6,760 nucleotides of DNA from Treponema sp. (GTDB lineage: Bacteria; Spirochaetota; Spirochaetia; Treponematales; Breznakiellaceae): NCBI GenBank assembly GCA_031289935.1, contig JAITON010000209.1:1-6760 (forward strand). The letters run 5' to 3'. The first letter of the stretch is position 1. Each line of letters opens with the position of its first letter. Under the pieces are notes generated by a model that worked only from the letters and a program-made list of their open reading frames with translations, was not told the DNA's origin and made no database searches. Below are positions 1 to 5,051 of this stretch, piece after piece. A program made the translations under genes and the position numbers.

Positions 1-2
1 AA

Positions 3-149
3 ACATTTGAACCGTGGTTTCAGGGTAGTGATCCCGGTGTAAGTTTTATATCAAGTTATGATAGAAATAAAAAAGAAAATATCACGATAGTAAGTAATAT
101 TGGAAATAATGTATGGGAACTATCAAGAAAAATAAAAAGCGTGTTATAA
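3..149 (+). CDS. C-terminal end of a probable beta-lactamase-family serine hydrolase (5' end outside window)
   Basis: Frame 3 is open from the window edge to a TAA at 147-149 and gives 48 residues. It contains GSDPGVSFISSYDR, followed by ENITIVSNIGNNVWELSRKI. Class C beta-lactamase/D-Ala-D-Ala carboxypeptidase-like serine hydrolases end in a similar way: a G-x-DPG turn, a beta strand carrying a short Asp/Lys/Asn-rich loop, a hydrophobic strand ending in (L/V)SN, then a C-terminal helix. The catalytic Ser-x-x-Lys and Tyr motifs would lie upstream of the window, so activity cannot be judged. Base use is AT-rich (AAA, AAT, ATA codons), unlike every complete gene here, which suggests a different origin for this block. 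The family call rests on a short tail and is tentative; the existence of a coding 3' end is more certain than its name. Confidence 0.5.
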   Translation, partial: TFEPWFQGSDPGVSFISSYDRNKKENITIVSNIGNNVWELSRKIKSVL

Positions 150-480
150 AAATGGGCAGTATTGCGTATAACCAAAGCTGTACTTTAAGCTTTTCAGTAG
201 TTTTACTACGCATAAAATGTATGCAAAAACCGAAAAGATTTGCGTGTTCAATGTATGCACATTTATTCTTATGATGAAGAACCAAAAACCTGAAAAATAA
301 TAGATAAATTCACCGAAGAAAATAATATGCAAATGATGTCAATGAAAAAAGACGGCATCACGAAATATATTTATCAGACCACGGAAAACAGAAAAATCAA
401 ACCTGAAAACAGTATTAAGAGAACCTGTGAAAAGAATATAGACAAAATGGAATATAAACTATTTTGCCGATACTTATAGA
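150..480. other. AT-rich intergenic stretch, mostly unexplained
   Basis: About 330 bases at roughly 30% GC (19 of 60 in 121-180, 18 of 60 in 301-360). I see no RNA gene and no convincing terminator after the TAA at 149. There is a small perfect stem GTAGT/ACTAC with a 3-base loop (197-209), but no T-run follows it. A 10-bp direct repeat AATGTATGCA occurs at 216-225 and 250-259. A 40-codon plus-strand ORF (152-274) and two hydrophobic minus-strand ORFs (285-82, 332-144) exist, but none has a ribosome-binding site or a recognisable motif. One better open stretch, 327-479, is listed separately. The region may be decayed coding or mobile DNA. Confidence 0.5.
327..479 (+). CDS. Small hypothetical ORF or decayed gene tail
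   Basis: This is an ATG-initiated ORF of 50 codons ending in TAG at 477-479. The frame is open from 294, just after a TGA at 291, so it may equally be the 3' tail of a broken gene. The product is strongly basic and hydrophilic, with segments such as KKDGITKYIYQTTENRKIKP and KNIDKMEYKLFCRYL. The regular mix of charged and aromatic residues looks protein-like for such AT-rich DNA. I recognise no family. There is only a weak purine run (GAAGAAAA, 316-323) before the ATG. It stops a single base before the lipoprotein ATG at 481, a spacing that would allow translational coupling if it is translated. It shares the reading frame of the 3-149 fragment, but several stops separate them, so they are not one gene in the present sequence. 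Confidence 0.25.
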   Translation: MQMMSMKKDGITKYIYQTTENRKIKPENSIKRTCEKNIDKMEYKLFCRYL

Positions 481-1425
481 ATGAAGCGGTTTTCTCTTCC
501 CAGGTTTTTCATGGTTCTGCTCCTGATGGAGGGCCTTTTTTCCTGCACCGGCCAGGCGCCACATGCTCCCTTGCCGGAACTGCCGCCGATCCCTAGGGGG
601 ACGGTCCCTGGGCCTTCGGCAGGTTTGGCCGGTGAGCCTTTCGAACCAGCCGAAGAGGAACCTGGAGCGGCCCTCTATTTCGATCATATTGAGGCGGCGG
701 ACCTTGAACATATCAGCCTCTACTTTAGACTGGAAGTGGAGAACCCCCAGACCCAGGCGGCCCTGGTGGAGCTCCGGGGCTGGTCTCTGTTGATAGACGG
801 CATCGAGGCACCGGGGAGTCTTTCTCTGGAGCATGAGAGAGCGCCCCTGGGACCCGGTCTCCGGGCCGCCTATCCCCTCAGGCTCGACCTGGATCTCGCC
901 GGTTTAGGCCCCGCCCTCCTGGCGGCGGACCTGAGCCTTCGGGTGGAGCTCTATGCGGAGATCGCCTTTTCCTACCCCTCATCTGGGGAAATCCTCAAAA
1001 CCCTCCCGGCAGAGGCGGCCTTTTCCCCGGTTTTGAGGCCTGAGTTCAGCATCCTTTCTATCCTCATTGAGCAGACCGGGCTGATTAACACCCACTTAAA
1101 GCTCAAGCTTCGGGTCGATAACCCCAACTTCTTCCCCCTGGAACTTGCCGGCCTGAGCTACGAGCTCTATGGCATGGGCCGTTTCTGGGCCGAGGGCATC
1201 GAGAGCCAGGTCCTCATGATTCCCCCCAGGGGATCGGCGGAAACGGAACTCTCCCTGGTGATGAATTTTATCAACATGAACCGGGAACTGCTGGACCAGA
1301 TAACGGGCCTGCGGGAGGTCCCCTACGGCTTGAGCGGGGAAGCGCTGCTTTGTACCGGCCTGGACTATCTGCCCCAATTCAGGATGTCCTTTGAGCACTC
1401 CGGCACGGCGGTGGTAAGGGAATAA
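481..1425 (+). CDS. Lipoprotein with two LEA14/WHy-like domains
   Basis: 314 residues. The N-terminus is a lipoprotein signal peptide: K2-R3, a hydrophobic run at 9-20, then LFSC with Cys22 as the lipidated residue, a permissive lipobox typical of spirochaetes. A Pro-rich tether follows (about 25-62). Two related beta-rich domains come next. The first (about 66-180) starts FDHIEAADLEHISLYFRLEVENPQ. The second (about 188-312) contains LKLKLRVDNPNFFPLELAGL, the x-V-x-NPN-x-F-P hallmark of LEA14/water-stress-hypersensitive (WHy) domains. Such tandem LEA2-type lipoproteins sit in the cell envelope facing the periplasm; their function is poorly known, with desiccation or envelope-stress protection usually proposed. 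ATG 481 is the only start that keeps the full signal peptide, because a TAG lies in frame at 439 with no start between. No Shine-Dalgarno sequence is visible upstream. The gene begins exactly where the DNA turns from AT-rich to GC-rich, and it converges on the epmA-like gene with 26 bp between. Confidence 0.8.
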   Translation: MKRFSLPRFFMVLLLMEGLFSCTGQAPHAPLPELPPIPRGTVPGPSAGLAGEPFEPAEEEPGAALYFDHIEAADLEHISLYFRLEVENPQTQAALVELRGWSLLIDGIEAPGSLSLEHERAPLGPGLRAAYPLRLDLDLAGLGPALLAADLSLRVELYAEIAFSYPSSGEILKTLPAEAAFSPVLRPEFSILSILIEQTGLINTHLKLKLRVDNPNFFPLELAGLSYELYGMGRFWAEGIESQVLMIPPRGSAETELSLVMNFINMNRELLDQITGLREVPYGLSGEALLCTGLDYLPQFRMSFEHSGTAVVRE

Positions 1426-1451
1426 GGACAGGTTGAAAAGCTCGATACCTT

Positions 1452-2477
1452 TCAGTTCATAGGGAAGGGCAGGACCCCATCGATGCTGGACCGGCCCGTC
1501 AGGACCATGACGAGCCGGTCCAGACCCAGGGCTACCCCGGAACAGCTGGGGAAGGGCCCCCCAGCCGCATCGGGGAGGAAGAGCTTCCAGTAGTCCCGAT
1601 CCACCCGGTGGGGTACCAGGGCGCTCCCTTCCTTGCGGGCCGTCTCGGCATCGAAATAGCGGCGCACCTCCTCGGGGCCGGTTTCCTCAGAGTAACAGTT
1701 GGCCAGCTCAATCCCCCGGACATAGAGTTCCCAGCGCTCCCGGGTTCGGCAGGATCCGCCTAGTCTGCCCTTGGGACTGCCCCGGGCCAGGCAGGGCACA
1801 AAGGCCGGGTAGTCGATGAGCGCCACTGGCCGGTCCCTGGGGAGTTTCGGCTCCACCGCGTGGATAAAGATAAGGTCGTAGAGGGCCCCGGTATCCCCTT
1901 CTCCTTGAAGGCCTTCTCCCCGAGTACGGCCGGGGGCCGGGTCCAGACCCAGCCGCCGGGCCTCCTCCCCAAGCCGGCCCGCCTCCGCCGCCTCGTAGAG
2001 ATTGAAGCCCGCCCAGCGCTCAAAAGCCTCCTCCATGGTGATACGGAGGAAGGGCGGCCGAAGTTCTACCTGGCCGGTGTCTCCCAGAAGTTCCCCGAAG
2101 AATTCCTCGGTCAGAGCCAGGGAATCGAGGTAGCCCGCATTCATAGTATAGTATTCCAACATGGTGAATTCCGGGCTATGCTGGCGCCCCAGAGACTCGA
2201 CGTTGCGAAAACACTTACAGACCTGGTAGATGCTCCGCCGGTGCCGGGCGATGAAGCGCTTCATCCAGATTTCCGGCGAGGGAATGAGCCAGTAGGGCCG
2301 TCCCCCGGCGGCAATCCCCGGCGGCAGGTAGGCGGTCTCAAAGACCTCCAGGCAGGCTTCGGGAATCAGGTCCGGGGCCAGGAGGGGGGTATCCAGCTCA
2401 AGGTATCCCCGGCGGTCGAAAAAAGCCCGGGTTCCCCGGATGATCCGGGCCCGCTCTTCAAACAGTTCAATGTCCAT
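1452..2477 (-). CDS. epmA: EF-P beta-lysylation ligase EpmA-like (truncated class II lysyl-tRNA synthetase paralogue, GenX/PoxA)
   Basis: 341 residues; family members are about 325. Only the class II aminoacyl-tRNA-synthetase catalytic core is present: no OB-fold anticodon-binding domain precedes it, which separates it from LysRS. Motif 1 is near 24-32 (GYLELDTPLL). SPEIWMKRF (67-75) matches the conserved EpmA SPE-xx-MKR element. Motif 2 is at 90-109, FRN followed by HSPEFTMLEYY. Motif 3 is at 314-324 (GVALGLDRLVM). GIELANCYSEE (255-265) occupies the position of the EpmA substrate-pocket segment. The E. coli enzyme activates (R)-beta-lysine and transfers it to a conserved lysine of elongation factor P, helping ribosomes through polyproline stretches. 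The partners EpmB and EF-P are not in the window. Its ATG lies inside the end of murD (ATGGACATTGA shared, 11 bp) and no good SD precedes it, so translation is probably coupled. The stretch from about 180 to 196 is Gly/Arg-rich and looks like a loop insertion. Whether it modifies EF-P here is inference. Confidence 0.85.
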   Translation of the reverse strand: MDIELFEERARIIRGTRAFFDRRGYLELDTPLLAPDLIPEACLEVFETAYLPPGIAAGGRPYWLIPSPEIWMKRFIARHRRSIYQVCKCFRNVESLGRQHSPEFTMLEYYTMNAGYLDSLALTEEFFGELLGDTGQVELRPPFLRITMEEAFERWAGFNLYEAAEAGRLGEEARRLGLDPAPGRTRGEGLQGEGDTGALYDLIFIHAVEPKLPRDRPVALIDYPAFVPCLARGSPKGRLGGSCRTRERWELYVRGIELANCYSEETGPEEVRRYFDAETARKEGSALVPHRVDRDYWKLFLPDAAGGPFPSCSGVALGLDRLVMVLTGRSSIDGVLPFPMN

Positions 2478-3903
2478 AACTTAACCCGAGAACCGCTTCC
2501 TTCCACTTGCGGCCCCGGTCGAACTCGTTCTGGAACATACCGAAGGAGGTACAGCCTGGCGAGAGCACCACTCTATCTCCCGGCCGGGCTACCTCGATGG
2601 CCAGGAGGGCTGCCTCTTCCGCTGAGGCTGCGGGGCCCATGAAGGGGACTCCCGCCCGGTCGAGCAGGGGGATGAGTCTATCGCTCCCGGCGCCGGCCAG
2701 GAGGACCAGCCCCCGGAGACGGCCCGCGCCCTGGGCCCCGGCAAGGGTTTCTGCCAGGGGACCAAAGTCCAGATTCTTGTCGGCCCCCCCGGCCACCAGA
2801 ACCAGGGGCCCCTCGAAGGCCTCTACCGCCGCCGCCGCCGCCTCGGGGATCGTGGCGGCGCTGTCGTTGTAGTAGCGGACCCCGGCGGCCTCCCGGAAAA
2901 ATTCCAGCCGGTCCTCAATCCCTGGAAAGCTCCCCAGACCTTCCCGAACAAAATCCGCCTGAAGTCCCAGGTCCAGCAAGGCCAGGGCTGCGGCCAGGAA
3001 GTTGTGTTTCTGGTGCGCCCCCGGCGTCAGCAGCGCTTCCGGTACCGCTTCCAGGACCGGCCCCCCCGGAACAAGCCGGGCGAGACCCCGTTCCTGGCCG
3101 CGCTCCCCTTCGAGCCAGGCTCCGGCACCGTCCGCCGGGAGACGGTCCCGGTCCCCATAGGCCAGGACCCGGGCCGGGCTCTCCTTCAGGAAACGGTCCC
3201 CCCAATCGCCCGCAGGGACCACTGTCAGGTCCCCCGGGCCTTGATCATGGTAGATAAGCCGCTTATCCGCCACATACTCCTCCATGGAACCGTAGCGGTC
3301 CAGATGGTCCGGCATAATAGCCGTGAGTACTGCGGTCCGGGGCTTGAGGAGCCCCCGGCCCCGGAGGTCCCCAAGCTGCCAACTCGATAGTTCCAGGACC
3401 ACGTTGTCATCGGCGCTCAGATCGTCCAGGAAACTCAGGGGCGATACCGTGATATTGCCCCCCAAGTAAGCTTTCCCCGGGAGGCGGCCCCCCTCCCGGG
3501 CCTGGGCAAGGACCCAGTGGAGGGCCGAGGCCGTGCCGGACTTGCCCTTGGAGCCCGTAACCGCCAGCAGCCGGGCAGGATTTCCCATCAGAAACAGGGA
3601 AATATCGGTTTCGATACGGCGGCAAACTTGCAAATAGGGGGAATCGGGCCTGACGCCGGGATTTTTGATCACCATGTCGGCCCACCTAAAGTCTTCCATA
3701 TCGTGGCGGCCCAGCACCAGGCGGAAATTTCCCCCCGCAGCCTGGAGCTTTTCCAGGGAAGGCCCCAGGACCTTCTCGTCCCGAAGATCCGTCACCCTGA
3801 GCTCCGCCCCCCGGCGGGCCAGGTACAGAGCCGACTCCAGGCCCCCGCCGTTCAGGCCCAACCCCATCACTAATATCTTCATGCCCCGGTAGTCAATCTG
3901 CAT
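2467..3903 (-). CDS. murD: UDP-N-acetylmuramoyl-L-alanine:D-glutamate ligase MurD
   Basis: 478 residues (E. coli 438). It adds D-Glu to UDP-MurNAc-L-Ala with ATP, a cytoplasmic step of peptidoglycan precursor synthesis. The N-terminal UDP-binding domain starts YRGMKILVMGLGLNGGG. The central ATPase has P-loop TGSKGKSGT (116-124), ELSSWQL (171-177), and PDHLDRYGSMEEYVADK (198-214), with Lys214 in the position of the carbamylated lysine. GAHQKHN (295-301) stands for the usual HNxxN motif. The C-terminal domain has IEDRLE (329-334), YNDSAAT (345-351), GGADKNLDF (372-380) and LSPGCTSFGMF (447-457). The start at 3903 is preferred over the internal ATG because Y-x-G before the first strand is normal in MurD. 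There is no clear SD, and an AT-rich promoter-like stretch lies immediately upstream. The usual NDSKAT lysine is Ala349 and the P-loop asparagine is Lys119. First gene of a two-gene operon with the epmA-like gene. Confidence 0.95.
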   Translation of the reverse strand: MQIDYRGMKILVMGLGLNGGGLESALYLARRGAELRVTDLRDEKVLGPSLEKLQAAGGNFRLVLGRHDMEDFRWADMVIKNPGVRPDSPYLQVCRRIETDISLFLMGNPARLLAVTGSKGKSGTASALHWVLAQAREGGRLPGKAYLGGNITVSPLSFLDDLSADDNVVLELSSWQLGDLRGRGLLKPRTAVLTAIMPDHLDRYGSMEEYVADKRLIYHDQGPGDLTVVPAGDWGDRFLKESPARVLAYGDRDRLPADGAGAWLEGERGQERGLARLVPGGPVLEAVPEALLTPGAHQKHNFLAAALALLDLGLQADFVREGLGSFPGIEDRLEFFREAAGVRYYNDSAATIPEAAAAAVEAFEGPLVLVAGGADKNLDFGPLAETLAGAQGAGRLRGLVLLAGAGSDRLIPLLDRAGVPFMGPAASAEEAALLAIEVARPGDRVVLSPGCTSFGMFQNEFDRGRKWKEAVLGLSYGH

Positions 3904-3919
3904 AGCTTACTATATAATA
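3890..3919. promoter_or_regulatory. Divergent promoter region between murD and the DUF2804 gene
   Basis: The plus strand has a perfect -10 box TATAAT at 3913-3918. It has a 17-bp spacer to TAGTCA at 3890-3895 (4 of 6 matches to TTGACA). Transcription would start at about 3925, on or next to the DUF2804 ATG, so the message would be leaderless or nearly so; no SD precedes that ATG. On the minus strand TATTAT (3919-3914) could serve murD with a leader of only a few bases, but I see no good -35 for it. The plus-strand -35 lies inside the first codons of murD. Positions are pattern matches, not mapped starts. Confidence 0.45.
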
Positions 3920-3939
3920 ATCCCATGGAAAATAGTAAG
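3906..3939. repeat. Perfect 8-bp inverted repeat spanning the murD/DUF2804 divergent promoter
   Basis: CTTACTAT (3906-3913) and ATAGTAAG (3932-3939) are exact reverse complements separated by 18 bp, with the dyad centre at 3922/3923. The left arm reaches the first T of the TATAAT box and the right arm lies in codons 3-5 of the DUF2804 gene. The next base pair outward (G/G) does not match, so the arms are exactly 8 bp. The arm centres are 26 bp apart, about 2.5 helical turns. A dimeric regulator site or an mRNA hairpin are both possible; no binding protein is identified. Confidence 0.5.
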
Positions 3940-4968
3940 GAGTCTCAGGTTGAAATCAGCGCCCCTCTTTTGGCCCTCGACCCCGCAGGCCGCCCTGCTA
4001 ACTTTGGCTGGGCCCGCAAACCCGTTTTTACCCTGGACCGGCAGAGCCTTCGGGGCCCGCTACGGCGGGCCTTCGCATCGGACCGGTATATCATCTTTTC
4101 ATCCTCCTGCATGGTTTCTTTTCAGATTCTGGACGGCAGTTACCTGGGCTATGTGGTGGCCTCGGTCATATCCCTGAACGACCGGAAGCGTAGTACCAAA
4201 TGCTACGAAATTCCCCTATCCATGGGGAACCTGGGGCTCCCCGGCTCCAGTGAGGAGGGATCCGTCAGATTGAACCGCCGGGGGATGGCCATCACCTTTG
4301 CACTGATGGAGGGGGGGGTGCGGATCATCAAGGTGGATATACCCCAGTTCGGCAGGCACCGGCAGCTTCGGGGAGAGGTGGTGCTTACGCCTCTGCCCGA
4401 AGCCGAATCCCTGGTGACGCACATGCCCTGGCGGAACGGGAAAAACGCTTTTATCCTCTCCCGGCGCTCCCCCTGCTATGTGGCCGAAGGGGTCATGCAG
4501 CTTGGCGCGGAGGAAAATGTTTTTGTCCGGGGCAATTCCTGGGGGATTCTTGACTGGAACCGGGGTATCCGTCCCAAGGCCGATGTCCATACCTGGGCCG
4601 TGGGTTGCGGCCTCGCGCCGGAGGGCCGGATCGGCTTTAGCCTGGGCGCCGGGGCCGCTGACGACAGCCTGGGTACGGAGAACGGTTTTTTCCTTGAGGG
4701 CCGGCTCCATAAGCTGAAGGAGCTGATCTGCCGTATACCCCCTGGCCATGGACTTGCCCTCTGGCGCTTCTCAAGCAGCGACGGCCGCCTGGAGATGGAC
4801 TTTCAACCCCACCAGGAGCGGGTGGAACGGCACCGCTTCCTCTTCCAGTCTCTGAACCGCCGCCAATTCTGCGGGACCTTCTCCGGCAGGATAGCCCTGG
4901 ACGGGGGCCCTGTAATCTATTTCAGGAACATCACCGGTTTCGCCGAAACCCGCCGCACCCGGGACTGA
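3925..4968 (+). CDS. DUF2804 family protein
   Basis: 347 residues, no signal peptide or membrane segment, so probably cytoplasmic. The layout fits DUF2804: a short acidic start leading into ISAPLLALDPAGRPANFGWA, with the hallmark GWARKP at 28-33; a beta-rich middle; MPWRNGKNAFILSRRSP (167-183); LDWNRGIRP (209-217); HTWAVGCG...FSLGAG (222-243); LGTEN (249-253); and the C-terminal QFCGTFSG (314-321) and ITGFAE (336-341). The reaction of DUF2804 proteins is not established as far as I know; the beta-rich fold with conserved Trp and charged residues resembles small-molecule or lipid-binding proteins, but that is speculation. ATG 3925 is the only workable start: the family N-terminal motif begins about 10 residues in and no other start codon lies in frame between. 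No SD precedes it. A purine run TAAGGAG (3936-3942) lies inside the gene, but the only start candidate after it (TTG 3950) is out of frame. Divergent from murD and 83 bp upstream of rpoN. Confidence 0.8.
   Translation: MENSKESQVEISAPLLALDPAGRPANFGWARKPVFTLDRQSLRGPLRRAFASDRYIIFSSSCMVSFQILDGSYLGYVVASVISLNDRKRSTKCYEIPLSMGNLGLPGSSEEGSVRLNRRGMAITFALMEGGVRIIKVDIPQFGRHRQLRGEVVLTPLPEAESLVTHMPWRNGKNAFILSRRSPCYVAEGVMQLGAEENVFVRGNSWGILDWNRGIRPKADVHTWAVGCGLAPEGRIGFSLGAGAADDSLGTENGFFLEGRLHKLKELICRIPPGHGLALWRFSSSDGRLEMDFQPHQERVERHRFLFQSLNRRQFCGTFSGRIALDGGPVIYFRNITGFAETRRTRD
4743..4758 (+). promoter_or_regulatory. Possible sigma-54 promoter element inside the DUF2804 gene
   Basis: TGGCCATGGACTTGCC matches the sigma-54 consensus TGGCAC-N5-TTGCW at the invariant GG (4744-4745) and GC (4756-4757), which have the required 12-bp register, and at the flanking TGGC and TTGC. 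It misses three less critical bases. It points toward rpoN and would start transcription near 4769, about 280 bp before the rpoN start. In GC-rich coding DNA such matches occur by chance, and I see no activator-binding site, so this is weak. Confidence 0.15.
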
Positions 4969-5035
4969 TCGATATAGGAGTTTTACTTGAACGCGTTGCG
5001 TTCAAGTTCAGCGCGTTGCGCTCAAGTTCGATATA
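4969..5035. repeat. 8-bp direct repeat TCGATATA flanking the pre-rpoN palindromic segment
   Basis: TCGATATA occurs at 4969-4976, straight after the DUF2804 stop codon, and again at 5028-5035. The copies bracket a 51-bp segment made almost entirely of two palindromic units. Each copy is followed by a purine-rich run containing GGAG (4977-4980 and 5043-5046). The arrangement could be a target-site duplication around a small inserted palindromic element, or a duplication of the rpoN ribosome-binding region. Confidence 0.55.
4985..5029 (+). repeat. Two tandem 20-bp palindromic units (twin hairpins) upstream of rpoN
   Basis: Units 4990-5009 and 5010-5029 are identical except at two positions: A4991 becomes G5011 and T5001 becomes C5021. 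Unit 1 with its left flank forms a perfect 10-bp stem, ACTTGAACGC/GCGTTCAAGT with loop GTT (4985-5007). Unit 2 forms a 5-bp stem AGCGC/GCGCT with the same loop (5010-5022). The two differing bases pair with each other in each stem (A-U in one, G-C in the other), so the change keeps the stem. No T-run follows, so an intrinsic terminator is unlikely. In the transcript these stems would end 20-35 bases before the rpoN SD. Confidence 0.75.
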
Positions 5036-5041
5036 AGAAAC

Positions 5042-5046
5042 AGGAG
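5042..5046 (+). promoter_or_regulatory. rpoN ribosome-binding site
   Basis: AGGAG lies 5 bases before the GTG at 5052. It fixes this GTG as the rpoN start, where no ATG is available at the family's N-terminus. Confidence 0.8.
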
Positions 5047-5051
5047 ATTTC

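Noticed and set aside
197..209. Terminator for the 3-149 gene
   Set aside because: The GTAGT/ACTAC stem is only 5 bp, AT-rich, and is not followed by a T-run.
82..332. Two overlapping hydrophobic minus-strand ORFs in the AT-rich region
   Set aside because: No ribosome-binding site, they overlap each other in different frames and the serine-hydrolase tail, and AT-rich DNA readily gives Phe/Ile/Leu-rich spurious frames.
1426..1451. Bidirectional terminator between the convergent lipoprotein and epmA-like genes
   Set aside because: Only a short imperfect stem (TGAAAAG/CCTTTCA) with no GC-rich core and no T-run on either strand.
1452..2477. True lysyl-tRNA synthetase (lysS) truncated by mutation
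   Set aside because: The N-terminal anticodon-binding domain is absent from a clean start coupled to murD, and the length and motifs match the EpmA/GenX family rather than a broken LysRS.
1860..2642. 260-codon plus-strand ORF opposite the epmA-like gene and murD
   Set aside because: It lies antisense to two well-supported genes, is Pro/Gly/Arg-rich in the way GC-rich shadow frames are, and crosses the murD/epmA boundary.
4985..5022. Twin hairpin as an intrinsic terminator of the DUF2804 gene
   Set aside because: No T-run follows either stem and the segment leads directly into the rpoN SD; a structural or mobile-repeat role fits better.
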